Assembly (NCBI GenBank): GCA_018828145.1 | Contig: JAHJWO010000055.1 | Coordinates: 1-64,000, forward strand | Source of the DNA: Alphaproteobacteria bacterium | GTDB lineage: Bacteria > Pseudomonadota > Alphaproteobacteria > Rhizobiales > Devosiaceae | Length of the DNA: 64,000 nucleotides | Direction of reading: 5' to 3' | The notes under the pieces: generated by a model | Database searches by the model: none | The model's input: the letters and a program-made list of their open reading frames with translations, nothing else | Told to the model about the DNA's origin: nothing | Position numbers and translations under genes: made by a program | Part shown: piece after piece, positions 25,932-33,977 of the stretch | Layout of the letters: the number at the start of each line of letters is the position of its first letter | Numbering within the stretch: position 1 is the first letter of the stretch

Positions 25932-27274
25932 TGACCCTGTCGATACGAGCGCGCCTCTTTGCCATCCTGATGGTCGCGACCAGCGTCGTGTGGCTATCCG
26001 CCGTCGCCTGGATCTATTTCAGCACGACGAGGGAAGTGGAGCGCGTGCTCGACGCTCGGCTCAGCGAGGCGGCACGAATGGTCTCCTCCCTGGTATCAAG
26101 CAGAGAAATCACCGTTGCCGACGCGGCCGACAGCATCGCCTCGCTTTCTCCGGCACCGTCTCACGTCCCCTATGACCGGCAGCTGTCCTGCCAACTTTGG
26201 TCCTTTGACGGGGATTTGGTTGGTCGATCAGACGGGGCTCCGACGTCCGCCCTGTCCGAACACAACGATGGCTTCGCCGAAACGATCATCGACGGCGAGC
26301 GTTGGCGGGTTTTTGCCATTGAGAATGCCGAGGTCGGCGTGCGGGTATTGGTGGGCGACAGTCTGGCATTGCGTGACCGGCTGGTGGGAGATGTCATCAA
26401 GGGGTTGCTGATCCCCGCCGCACTGATCCTGCCACTTATGGCGGCCATGATCCTGGTGAGTGTCAACCGCGGTCTCCGGCCCGTGGACGCAGTTGCAGCT
26501 GAGCTGACCGCCAGGGGCGCTAACGCACTTGAACCTATATCGGGTGAAGCCCCTCAAGAGATCAGGCCGATGTTGTCGGCGCTGAACGACTTGCTGGAAC
26601 GTGTGCGCTCGGCACGTGAACGTGAGCGCAATTTCACGGCGTTCGCTGCCCATGAATTGCGTACCCCCCTCACAGGCTTGCGAACGCAAGCCCAGATCGC
26701 ATCACGAACGGACGACCCGGTGATTCAACGCAAAGCGTTGGACAAGATCGTCGCGGGTGTCGATCGGACCGCGCGTATGGTTCGCCAACTCCTTTCCATG
26801 TCGACAGTCGATGCCACGAACAAGGATGCGCGACCGGAGCCACTGGACGCCGAAGCGGCCATCCGTTCGCTCGTTGCAAGCCTTGTGCTGCCATCGGGGG
26901 TGGAGATCGAAGGCATACACACACTGGCAGCTGCTCCCATTGCGGTCTCTCCCGCTGCCTTCGACTTGATGATGCGCAATCTCCTGGAAAACGCCATTGC
27001 GCATTCTCCTGCAAATGGCGTCGTCCGGATAGTTGTCCAGGTGGTCGGCCACGGTCTGGAGATTAAGGTGTCAGACGATGGTCCAGGCATGGATGAGGAT
27101 GAACTCAAGCATGCCACCGAGCGGTTCTTTCGTGGAAAGAACCACACGGAAATCGGCAGCGGCCTTGGCCTTTCCATCGTGGAATCCGCGGCCCTCCAGG
27201 CTGGCGGCAGCCTCACGCTCGCCAACAGGCTCCCACATGGCCTTGTGGTGACGCTCGTTCTGCCGCGGGCATAA
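25931..27274 (+). CDS. sensor histidine kinase of the thiol-redox island (QseC/TctE-like)
   Basis: A 447-residue inner-membrane kinase. Membrane segments are at about 10-30 and 155-177, with a periplasmic domain between them holding a single cysteine, C87 (YDRQLSCQLWSF). Then come HAMP, HisKA (FAAHELRTPLTGLRTQ, H241), N box (MMRNLLENAIAHSP), G boxes (VSDDGPGMDEDEL, GSGLGLSIVESAA). The sensor domain resembles QseC-type sensors, where I recall a hydrophobic residue near the cysteine's place. A redox or persulfide signal is a reasonable guess, not shown. Confidence 0.9.
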   Translation: MTLSIRARLFAILMVATSVVWLSAVAWIYFSTTREVERVLDARLSEAARMVSSLVSSREITVADAADSIASLSPAPSHVPYDRQLSCQLWSFDGDLVGRSDGAPTSALSEHNDGFAETIIDGERWRVFAIENAEVGVRVLVGDSLALRDRLVGDVIKGLLIPAALILPLMAAMILVSVNRGLRPVDAVAAELTARGANALEPISGEAPQEIRPMLSALNDLLERVRSARERERNFTAFAAHELRTPLTGLRTQAQIASRTDDPVIQRKALDKIVAGVDRTARMVRQLLSMSTVDATNKDARPEPLDAEAAIRSLVASLVLPSGVEIEGIHTLAAAPIAVSPAAFDLMMRNLLENAIAHSPANGVVRIVVQVVGHGLEIKVSDDGPGMDEDELKHATERFFRGKNHTEIGSGLGLSIVESAALQAGGSLTLANRLPHGLVVTLVLPRA

Positions 27275-27286
27275 GTCTCCCTTAAG
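27270..27286 (+). promoter_or_regulatory. tandem TTAAG box upstream of dsbD
   Basis: CATAAG-TCTCC-CTTAAG, with hexamers 11 bp apart; the first differs from the consensus at one position. It overlaps the kinase stop codon and ends 45 nt before the dsbD ATG, so dsbD can be transcribed separately from the two-component operon. Confidence 0.55.
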
Positions 27287-27331
27287 TTGGGGGCAACAAA
27301 CGACGGATAGTTCCTTCCGCCGGAGACCCCT

Positions 27332-29104
27332 ATGTCGGTATTTCAAAAACTTGCTGCCATCGCCCTGATGGCCCTCTTTGTTCTGGCGGGTCCTGTCGGC
27401 GCCCAGCAAGCCCAGCCACTCCCGGTGGAAGAGGCTTTCAAGGTTTCGCTTATGGCATCAGGATCCGGTGTAGAGGTGGTGCTCAATGTTGCCCCCGGAT
27501 ATTATCTTTATCGTGACCAAATTTCGTTGGCCGATGCAGAAGGCCAGGCTGTTGCGCTGCAACTTCCTTCCGGCGTCACAAAGGATGACCCTACTTTTGG
27601 GCGCACCGAAATTTTCCATGACCGTCTGAGTTTCCCCTTGCCGGAAGCCACCGCGGGAAAATTCATACTGGCCTACCAAGGCTGCAAGGACGGCAGCATC
27701 TGCTATCCACCCGTTCGCCGGTCGCTTGATGCTGATGCCGTTGCAGTTGGGTCGGTTGAGGGACCGTCCTTCCTCACAGAATCCTCCGAAGCACTCGGCG
27801 CTGCGACGCCCATCCGCGTTGCAACAGAGACCGGTGGCTCGCTCCTGACCGATCTGATGGGCCGCGGCGGGGCCCTGATGGTCATCGGTGCATTCCTTGC
27901 TTTCGGCGTTGCGTTGGCCTTTACCCCATGCGTTTTTCCTATGTATCCAATCCTGGCGGGTACATTGACCCAGGCAGGGCAACGCCTATCGATGCCCAAG
28001 GCATTCGGTATCTCACTGGTCTATGTCCTCGGCATGGCCACAGCGTTTGGGATGTTGGGCCTGGTCGCCGCCTGGTCAGGTCAAAATCTGCAGATGGTTT
28101 TGCAATCGCCATGGGCGATCGGTGGCGTAGTTGTGTTGTTCATCACGTTGGCGATCTCGATGTTCGGCGCGTTCGAGCTTCAGCTTCCCAGTGCATGGAT
28201 GACAACAATCAGCCGAGTGGGCGGACGCAATGGTGCCGCCGGAGCCGCGATGATGGGTTTTCTCTCTGCTCTCATAGTGGGGCCCTGTGTCACGGCCCCT
28301 TTGGCAGCGGCGTTGCTCTACATTGCGCAGACCGGCGACGCGACACTGGGGGCGGCGGCCCTATTCGCCCTTGGTATCGGCAAGGGCATTCCGCTGATTG
28401 TTTTCGGCACTGTGGGTGGCCGTGTCATGCCACGCGCTGGGTCCTGGATGGTACGGGTCAAGCACGCTTTCGGTTTTGTCTTTCTGGGCGGTGCCATCTG
28501 GATGTCAGAACGGCTGCTGCCAGCACAATTGACCACCGGGGCATGGTCGCTTTTGGCGGCAACCGTTGCGATCTACTTCATTGTAGTCGCCTTGGGCAGC
28601 AACGGTGTTCGACGCCTGGTACCGACCGCATTGGGTGTTGCCGGCCTGGGCCTTGCAGGGTTTACGGCAATGGCTGCTATTGGTGGCCAAAATCCCGCTG
28701 ACATGTTGACGGGACGACAGTCTTCTCTGTCTGGCAAGGAAATGGTTTCGGAAACAGTTTCGGGAATCGATGCCCTAACTGTCGCGCTCGAGGCCAGTGA
28801 TGGTCAGGGGCGTCTGGTCTATCTGACCGCAGATTGGTGCATCTCTTGCGCGGTACTCGATCGTGAGATTTGGACCAACCCCACAGCGTTGGCGGGACTG
28901 AATGAAACGAGACTGATCAAACTAGATGTGACGAAGAACACCGCTGAAGACCGGGCAATGCTGAGTCAGCTTAAGGCGTTTGGACCACCTACTCTTCTTT
29001 TTGTAGATGGCAGCGGGGCTGAGGTGGAAGCAACTCGACTCGTCGGGGAATTTGATATCGATGCGTTTCGTACCCAGGCGCAACGTGCCGGCTTCCTGCC
29101 ATGA
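27332..29104 (+). CDS. dsbD: protein-disulfide reductase DsbD
   Basis: A 590-residue three-domain protein. A signal peptide (MSVFQKLAAIALMALFVLAG) precedes the periplasmic alpha domain with C118 and C124 (YQGCKDGSICYPP). About eight membrane helices of the beta domain follow, with cysteines in FTPCVFPMYPIL and VGPCVTAP. A periplasmic thioredoxin-like gamma domain has CISC in TADWCISCAVLDREIW. It passes electrons from cytoplasmic thioredoxin to periplasmic thiols. Its ATG-overlapping partner is the TlpA fusion. Confidence 0.93.
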   Translation: MSVFQKLAAIALMALFVLAGPVGAQQAQPLPVEEAFKVSLMASGSGVEVVLNVAPGYYLYRDQISLADAEGQAVALQLPSGVTKDDPTFGRTEIFHDRLSFPLPEATAGKFILAYQGCKDGSICYPPVRRSLDADAVAVGSVEGPSFLTESSEALGAATPIRVATETGGSLLTDLMGRGGALMVIGAFLAFGVALAFTPCVFPMYPILAGTLTQAGQRLSMPKAFGISLVYVLGMATAFGMLGLVAAWSGQNLQMVLQSPWAIGGVVVLFITLAISMFGAFELQLPSAWMTTISRVGGRNGAAGAAMMGFLSALIVGPCVTAPLAAALLYIAQTGDATLGAAALFALGIGKGIPLIVFGTVGGRVMPRAGSWMVRVKHAFGFVFLGGAIWMSERLLPAQLTTGAWSLLAATVAIYFIVVALGSNGVRRLVPTALGVAGLGLAGFTAMAAIGGQNPADMLTGRQSSLSGKEMVSETVSGIDALTVALEASDGQGRLVYLTADWCISCAVLDREIWTNPTALAGLNETRLIKLDVTKNTAEDRAMLSQLKAFGPPTLLFVDGSGAEVEATRLVGEFDIDAFRTQAQRAGFLP

Positions 29105-29904
29105 GTGCCGTATCAATCGGGCCGTTGCTGTTCGCCACCGAGCGCTTCGCCGCCATCCTTGGCATCGGCGCTTTCTTTCTGGCGCTGCCTATCCTGGCGC
29201 GACTGTTTAAAAGCGATGCTGCTCGATACGGGTTTGGTGCGGTAGTTGCTGGTCTCCTGGCAGCCCGGCTGGGACACGTACTCCTCAACTGGCAGACATT
29301 CATCATCGAACCGCTTCGGGTGTTTTTTGTCTGGCAAGGCGGTTTTGAGCTGTTTGCAGGTCTTGCCGGGCTCATACTTTACGGCGCATTGCGCGTAAAA
29401 CGCTGGAGCGGCGCAGCGACACTGACTGGGTCTACGGCTGTCGGTTTTGGCATTTGGGGGATGGTCCTGCTTCTGACCCGCTACAGTGTCGGCGTGCCCC
29501 TTCCCGAACAGCCGCTTATGCATCAAGTCACGGGCGAAGCAATTGCGTTGTCGAGTTTCGCGGGCAAACCCATGGTGATCAACCTATGGGCCAGCTGGTG
29601 CCCGCCTTGCGTACGCGAGCTGCCCTTATTGAGCGAAGTGGCCGCACAAACACCCGAGGTCACCTTCGCGTTCGTCAATCAGGGCGACCCTGTACAAACG
29701 ATCGCCGAATTCTTGAGGCAGCAGGATATCGTGTTGGACGTTTCCGTGGTCGACGAGACCTGGCAGACATCGACGCATTACGGAGCGAAAGGCCTCCCAA
29801 CTACGCTCTTCATCGACGCGCAGGGCCGTGTCGTTGACACTGTGGTCGGCGAGGTTTCCCCTGAAAGCCTCGCTGCACATTTGGACCTGATAGTGCCGGA
29901 CTGA
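29101..29904 (+). CDS. membrane-anchored TlpA-like thioredoxin with Lgt-like N-terminal helices
   Basis: A 267-residue protein. Residues 1 to about 130 are four or so membrane helices resembling a shortened prolipoprotein diacylglyceryl transferase (FAAILGIGAFFLALPILARL ... LLAARLGHVLLNWQTF). Residues 130-267 are a TlpA/ResA-type thioredoxin with WASWCPPCVRELPLL and the cis-proline loop KGLPTTLFID. The transferase active-site segment seems absent, so the helices probably serve as an anchor. It overlaps the dsbD stop (ATGA), suggesting DsbD reduces it. Confidence 0.85.
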   Translation: MSAVSIGPLLFATERFAAILGIGAFFLALPILARLFKSDAARYGFGAVVAGLLAARLGHVLLNWQTFIIEPLRVFFVWQGGFELFAGLAGLILYGALRVKRWSGAATLTGSTAVGFGIWGMVLLLTRYSVGVPLPEQPLMHQVTGEAIALSSFAGKPMVINLWASWCPPCVRELPLLSEVAAQTPEVTFAFVNQGDPVQTIAEFLRQQDIVLDVSVVDETWQTSTHYGAKGLPTTLFIDAQGRVVDTVVGEVSPESLAAHLDLIVPD

Positions 29905-29906
29905 GA

Positions 29907-29932
29907 GCAGCCCCGCCCTCGGGCGGGGCTGC
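29907..29932. terminator. bidirectional terminator hairpin between convergent genes
   Basis: A perfect 12-bp inverted repeat (GCAGCCCCGCCC, a TC centre, GGGCGGGGCTGC) begins 2 nt after the TlpA-fusion stop and ends 4 nt before the end of L,D-transpeptidase 2. There is no T-run. It serves either strand. Confidence 0.65.
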
Positions 29933-29936
29933 AGGG

Positions 29937-30620
29937 TCACACCACAAGGATCGGCGAGCCATCGCGGACAGCGTTCGCGAGATGGATGACGTCCTGATGC
30001 AGGAGCCTGACGCACCCCGAAGAAACGGCCTGACCGATTGATGCTTCGTCGCCCGAGCTGTGCACACGGTACAGGGTGTCTTTGTTACCCTGGTGGATGT
30101 AGAGGGCACGTGCGCCGAGGGCGTTCTCTATCCCGGGCGGCTGGCCCTCCCGATAGATCTCCAATTCAGGTTGACGCATGATCATGGACTCTGGCGGAGT
30201 CCAGACCGGCCATTCACGCTTGTAAGCGATATGCGCCCGGCCGGCCCACTCGAAACCGGCGCGGCCAATACCTGCGCCATAGCGGGTCGCCATTCCGTCA
30301 TCATGCACATGATAGAGCAGGCGGTCGGCGGTATGGACCACGACGGAGCCTGGTTTTTCCCCGGTGGGATCGGGTACCCGCTGTCGCCAATATTTAGGAT
30401 CCACCGCGGCGATATCGGCTGCGGGGATCGGGAATTTTTCCTCCGGCATTGCTCGATACATATAGGCCACATCGGGCGGTACGATGGGGCGAATGGGTTC
30501 GGCTGCGACCGCGAGACGTTGCGGGGTGGTCGTCGTGCAGCCAGCGGCCAGCAATGCAAGACTTGTGCCGCCCAACATCACAAAAGCGCGGCGAGAGGGA
30601 TTGAAAGGTGTTTCGGACAT
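29937..30620 (-). CDS. L,D-transpeptidase (copy 2)
   Basis: A 227-residue envelope protein related to copy 1. The N-terminus SRRAFVMLGGTSLALLAAGC combines a twin-arginine motif with a lipobox. The YkuD domain ends in YRVHSSGDEASIGQAVSSGCVRLLHQDV with the catalytic cysteine in SSGCVRL. The HGT motif of copy 1 reads HSS here. A near-identical tandem box lies upstream. It points leftward, convergent to the DsbD operon. Confidence 0.87.
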   Translation of the reverse strand: MSETPFNPSRRAFVMLGGTSLALLAAGCTTTTPQRLAVAAEPIRPIVPPDVAYMYRAMPEEKFPIPAADIAAVDPKYWRQRVPDPTGEKPGSVVVHTADRLLYHVHDDGMATRYGAGIGRAGFEWAGRAHIAYKREWPVWTPPESMIMRQPELEIYREGQPPGIENALGARALYIHQGNKDTLYRVHSSGDEASIGQAVSSGCVRLLHQDVIHLANAVRDGSPILVV

Positions 30621-30662
30621 GAATGCTCCAACATTGAGGTTGGAGACGAATTCAAGAGTAAC

Positions 30663-30679
30663 CTTAGGACAGGCTTACG
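30663..30679 (-). promoter_or_regulatory. tandem TTAAG box upstream of L,D-transpeptidase 2
   Basis: Read toward the gene: CGTAAG-CCTGT-CCTAAG, hexamers 11 bp apart, ending 42 nt before the ATG. It is the most degenerate member, but its spacer CCTGT is nearly the CCTGC of copy 1, so the two transpeptidase promoters appear related. Confidence 0.5.
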
Positions 30680-30703
30680 GGCCGCCTGGTGGTCAGTTCA
30701 GGG

Positions 30704-31174
30704 TCACAACCAGCGGCGCACTTTTTGACGGTAGTGCTCGTATTCGCTGCCGAAGCGGCTAGACAAGAACGCCTCCTCAGGGGCAATCACCCACAACCTA
30801 AGGCAAAGCCATAGAATTGGCAGGAAGACAATTGTCCACTCCAGCTTCATGATCATGCCCACACCCGCGAACAGGGCGAAAAAGCTCGCATAGATTGGGT
30901 TTCGTGAAAACCGGAAAGGACCGTCCATTACCATCGCCAGCGTGGGCTTATGTGGTTCGACATGCGTGCCGGCGCGCATGAAACGGAGCACTGCCCAACC
31001 CGCAGCTCCGAGGCCGAGTATAACCAGGATAGCACCCAGCAATGGGGCGGAGGACACGCTGTCTATGAACGGAGGTATCAGATGCTGGTCGAGGACCCAC
31101 GCCATGACAAAAAGGACGGCCGGATAAGTCGGCGGAGGGAGGACAAGCTTCGGATGGTCATGCCTTGCGTCCAT
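30704..31174 (-). CDS. isoprenylcysteine/phospholipid methyltransferase-like membrane protein
   Basis: A 156-residue protein with about four membrane helices and the ICMT/PEMT signature GPFRFSRNPIYASFFALFAG plus a C-terminal EEAFLSSRFGSEYEHYRQKVRRWL. It would methylate a lipid or a cysteine-type thiol using SAM. The ATG overlaps the ArsR stop (TGATG), so the two are co-expressed. The substrate is unknown. Thiol methylation is imaginable here but unproven. Confidence 0.82.
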   Translation of the reverse strand: MDARHDHPKLVLPPPTYPAVLFVMAWVLDQHLIPPFIDSVSSAPLLGAILVILGLGAAGWAVLRFMRAGTHVEPHKPTLAMVMDGPFRFSRNPIYASFFALFAGVGMIMKLEWTIVFLPILWLCLRLWVIAPEEAFLSSRFGSEYEHYRQKVRRWL

Positions 31175-31470
31175 CAACAGGCACAGTAAATCTTGTAGAG
31201 GGTCGTCAAAACCTGACGCACCTCATCTGACGCGAGAGAATAATTGATCTGCTGACCTTCGCGGCGGGTTCTGACCAGCCCCCAGGCACGCAGCTTGGAG
31301 AGATGCTGTGACAACGGGGACTGCCCGAGCGCCACGCGTTCTGACAGCTGACCCACATTAAGTTCGTCATCGAGCAGATTGCACAAGATGAGCAGGCGCT
31401 TTGGATTGGCCATGGCCGTCAGGAGCTGGGAAGCCTTGTCTGCGTTCTCCTCCATCCTGTCCAATTCCAT
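31174..31470 (-). CDS. ArsR family repressor, BigR/SqrR-like (two-cysteine persulfide sensor pattern)
   Basis: A 98-residue winged-helix protein. C30 (LLILCNLLDD) and C96 (LYKIYCAC) are 66 residues apart, the same spacing I recall for the sensor pair of BigR (Cys42/Cys108), which form a tetrasulfide or disulfide with persulfides. The DNA-reading helix is GQSPLSQHLSKLRAWGLV. The start at 31470 was preferred because an upstream ATG at 31479 lies inside the operator palindrome. It is divergent from the YeeE/YedE operon and co-transcribed with a methyltransferase. It probably represses the whole divergent region until persulfide rises. Confidence 0.85.
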   Translation of the reverse strand: MELDRMEENADKASQLLTAMANPKRLLILCNLLDDELNVGQLSERVALGQSPLSQHLSKLRAWGLVRTRREGQQINYSLASDEVRQVLTTLYKIYCAC

Positions 31471-31477
31471 CTTGATC

Positions 31478-31495
31478 ATATTAGATATCTCATAT
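31478..31495. promoter_or_regulatory. candidate BigR/SqrR-type operator palindrome
   Basis: ATATTAGATATCTCATAT is a near-perfect 18-nt palindrome (a central 8-bp AGATATCT flanked by ATAT arms). It lies 7 nt upstream of the repressor's ATG and about 60 nt before the divergent DUF2892 gene, so it can act on both. It shares ATATTAGAT with the operator region at 20239. Confidence 0.55.
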
Positions 31496-31555
31496 ATACG
31501 AACTTACGTTAATTCACTATCGCTCGTTTAAAGGCGATTTTCAAGGAGGATGTAG

Positions 31556-31777
31556 ATGCGCATCAATGTGGGTTCTGCCGATAGAATTTTGCGGATCATC
31601 GTCGGTCTGGCGCTGCTGATCCTGCCGTTCGTATCCGGTCTGGCGTTCTTCGCCAATCCGGTCGTGCAGTGGGGATCTGTCGTCGTCGGGCTCGTGCTCG
31701 TGGTTACCGCCCTCGTGCGCTTCTGCCCCCTCTACACCATTTTTGGCCTCTCCAGCTGCAAGGTATCAAACCGATGA
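31556..31777 (+). CDS. DUF2892 inner-membrane protein (rhodanese-associated)
   Basis: A 73-residue protein with two membrane helices and the typical start MRINVGSADRILRIIVGL and a conserved CPLY segment. DUF2892 proteins often adjoin rhodaneses and sulfur transporters. It heads the rightward operon; its stop overlaps the next start (ATGA). The repressor's operator lies upstream. Confidence 0.85.
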   Translation: MRINVGSADRILRIIVGLALLILPFVSGLAFFANPVVQWGSVVVGLVLVVTALVRFCPLYTIFGLSSCKVSNR

Positions 31778-32202
31778 CTGAATTCACTCCAGTGATGTCG
31801 CTGCTCGGCGGCGCACTGATCGGCCTTTCAGCCGTTCTGCTCATGGCATTCCATGGGCGTATTGCGGGTATGACTGGCATCCTGACCGGCCTGCTGCCGC
31901 CGGTTGCCACGGATTGGCCATGGCGTGCTGCTTTCCTCGGTGGCGCCATTGTCGCTCCGATGCTCATCCTGGGCCTATCGGGATACACCATTCCCTATTC
32001 CAGCCCCGTCCCGACACCATGGGTCATCGCCGGTGGGTTGATCGTCGGCGTTGGAGTTTATTTCGGGTCCGGGTGCACCTCCGGGCACGGCGTCTGCGGC
32101 ATGGCGCGCCTTTCGCCGCGCTCGATTGCGGCCACCGCTACCTTCCTTGTCACGGCCATGATCACCGTGTTCGTCATCCGTCATCTGCTTGGAGGCTTCT
32201 GA
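31774..32202 (+). CDS. YeeE/YedE-family half transporter (first half, PmpA-like)
   Basis: A 142-residue membrane protein with about four helices and the conserved motif GVYFGSGCTSGHGVCGMARLSP. The family (YeeE/TsuA, PmpAB) moves thiosulfate or other sulfur compounds using cysteines. The two halves are separate genes here; the stop overlaps the second gene's start (TGATG at 32202). Confidence 0.88.
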   Translation: MTEFTPVMSLLGGALIGLSAVLLMAFHGRIAGMTGILTGLLPPVATDWPWRAAFLGGAIVAPMLILGLSGYTIPYSSPVPTPWVIAGGLIVGVGVYFGSGCTSGHGVCGMARLSPRSIAATATFLVTAMITVFVIRHLLGGF

Positions 32203-32642
32203 TGCAGCGTACCATTCTTGCCGGCATTATCGGCCTCGTCTTCGGCACTGGTATTGCATTGTCCGGCATGGCCAACCCTGCCAAGGTCCTGAACTTCTTT
32301 GACCTGGCCGGTACCTGGGACCCGTCATTGGCCTTTGTGATGGGCGGTGCGCTGCTCGTGACTGCAATCGGTTACCGCTTCGTGCTCAAGCGCGACAAAC
32401 CCGTATTGGAGGCGAAATTCAACCTGCCAGCCAATCGCAAGCTGGATGTGCCGCTCATCGCCGGCTCTGCTGTTTTCGGCCTCGGCTGGGGAATTGCAGG
32501 TTTTTGCCCGGGTGGAGCGATCCCGGCTCTGGGTCTTGGCGAGGCTTCTGCCTGGGCCTTTGTCGGCGCGATGCTCGTCGGCATCTTCGCCGCCCGTACC
32601 GTGCGCCTTGCGCTTGAGCAACGTGCCACCCAGTCCGCCTGA
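32202..32642 (+). CDS. YeeE/YedE-family half transporter (second half, PmpB-like)
   Basis: A 146-residue membrane protein with about four helices. GIALSGMANPAKVLNFFDLAGTWDPSLAFVM and GIAGFCPGGAIPALGLG are typical of the second YeeE/YedE half. It probably pairs with the gene before it. Another in-frame start upstream (31914) overlaps the first half and is not used. Confidence 0.88.
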   Translation: MQRTILAGIIGLVFGTGIALSGMANPAKVLNFFDLAGTWDPSLAFVMGGALLVTAIGYRFVLKRDKPVLEAKFNLPANRKLDVPLIAGSAVFGLGWGIAGFCPGGAIPALGLGEASAWAFVGAMLVGIFAARTVRLALEQRATQSA

Positions 32643-32663
32643 CCTCTACGTGGAGCAATGACC

Positions 32664-33557
32664 ATGACCACAATACCATTCACCACAGACCTGACGATCA
32701 AGCCGGAGGTCACCGCCTTCTTCGATGCCCCGACAAATACCATCAGCTATGTCGTCAAAGATCCCAATTCCATGGCCTGTGCAGTCATCGATTCCGTGAT
32801 GGATATCGACTATGCGGCAGGCCGCATTACCTATGACGGCGCCGACGCGATAATCGCCTATATTGAGCAGCACCAGCTCAAGCTCGAATGGCTGATCGAG
32901 ACCCATGTCCATGCCGATCACCTGTCCGGGGCGCCCTATATCCAGGGCAAGCTTGGCGGCAAGCTGGGGATCGGTGAGAACATCAAGATCGTGCAAGAGA
33001 CCTTTGGCAAGGTGTTCAACGAAGGCACCGAATTCCAGCGCGACGGCAGCCAGTTCGACCGGCTGTTCACCGATGGCGACAGCTACCAGATCGGCGGGCT
33101 GACCGTGCATGTGATGCACACGCCGGGCCACACCCCGGCCTGCATGACGCATGTGGCGGGCGACGCCGCCTTTGTCGGCGACACCCTTTTTATGCCGGAC
33201 GGCGGTTCGGCACGTGCCGACTTCCCGGGCGGCGACGCCCGCACGCTTTACCGTTCGATCCAGCGCGTGCTGTCGCTCCCGCGTGAGATGCGACTGTTCA
33301 TGTGCCACGACTACGGCCCGAACGGCCGCGAGATCCAGTGGGAGACCACCGTCGGCGACGAGATCGATCACAATATCCATATCGGCCAAGGCACCGACGA
33401 GGACAGCTTTGTGGCTATGCGCGAGGCGCGCGACGCAACGCTTGCCATGCCCAAGCTGATTATTCCGGCGTTGCAGGTCAATATGCGCGCCGGCCAGCTG
33501 CCGCCCAAGGGCCCAGACGGCAAGACCTACCTCAAAGTCCCCGTGAACGGCCTCTGA
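32664..33557 (+). CDS. MBL-fold persulfide dioxygenase-like protein (copy 2)
   Basis: A 297-residue ETHE1/Blh-type protein. The metal motif HVHADH is at residues 81-86, with further ligands in TPGHTPACMTH, VGDTLFMPDGGSARADFPGG and CHDYGP. A TGGAG ribosome site fits the start at 32664 (MTTIPF); 32658 is the alternative. It is more typical than copy 1 and follows YeeE/YedE directly, so it would oxidise persulfide formed in the cytoplasm. Confidence 0.88.
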   Translation: MTTIPFTTDLTIKPEVTAFFDAPTNTISYVVKDPNSMACAVIDSVMDIDYAAGRITYDGADAIIAYIEQHQLKLEWLIETHVHADHLSGAPYIQGKLGGKLGIGENIKIVQETFGKVFNEGTEFQRDGSQFDRLFTDGDSYQIGGLTVHVMHTPGHTPACMTHVAGDAAFVGDTLFMPDGGSARADFPGGDARTLYRSIQRVLSLPREMRLFMCHDYGPNGREIQWETTVGDEIDHNIHIGQGTDEDSFVAMREARDATLAMPKLIIPALQVNMRAGQLPPKGPDGKTYLKVPVNGL

Positions 33558-33598
33558 CCATGTGGCCCTTCAGCAGCAAACCAAGAAAGGACCGACCC

Positions 33599-33925
33599 AT
33601 GAACATCCGTCAAATCGCTCCAGATTTCTCCGCCACCGGCCAGATCTTGCCTGAGCAGATGCAGGCTGTCGCCGACGCAGGCTTCAAGTCTATCGTCTGC
33701 GCCCGCCCCGACAATGAGGAAGGCGGCCAGCCCAGCTTTGATGAAGTGGCTAAGGCGGCTGCGGCCGCCGGCATCAGCATCGTGCACATACCCGTCTCTG
33801 GCCCTCTGGGCGAAGGCCAGATCATTCGCTTCCACGATGCCTGGGAGAAGCTGCCCAAGCCCATGCTCGGCTACTGTCGCTCTGGCGCTCGTGCTGGCAG
33901 CCTCTACGCCACGCTTGGCAAGTGA
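33599..33925 (+). CDS. DUF442 (TIGR01244) sulfurtransferase-like protein (copy 2)
   Basis: A 108-residue protein with the phosphatase/rhodanese-like loop C93-RSGARAGSL. It is the stand-alone form of the domain fused to SQR at 22159. The start has AAAGGA seven bases upstream; an in-frame ATG at 33560 adds 13 residues. It would accept or transfer sulfane sulfur next to persulfide dioxygenase 2. Confidence 0.86.
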   Translation: MNIRQIAPDFSATGQILPEQMQAVADAGFKSIVCARPDNEEGGQPSFDEVAKAAAAAGISIVHIPVSGPLGEGQIIRFHDAWEKLPKPMLGYCRSGARAGSLYATLGK

Positions 33926-33977
33926 TCTCCCCGGGCTCTCCCAACCGGGCTGAACCCCTCTCAGACTGAGTACATTG

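Noticed and set aside
28971-28979. A further CTTAAG within dsbD
   Set aside because: Single hexamer inside coding sequence without a partner 11 bp away.
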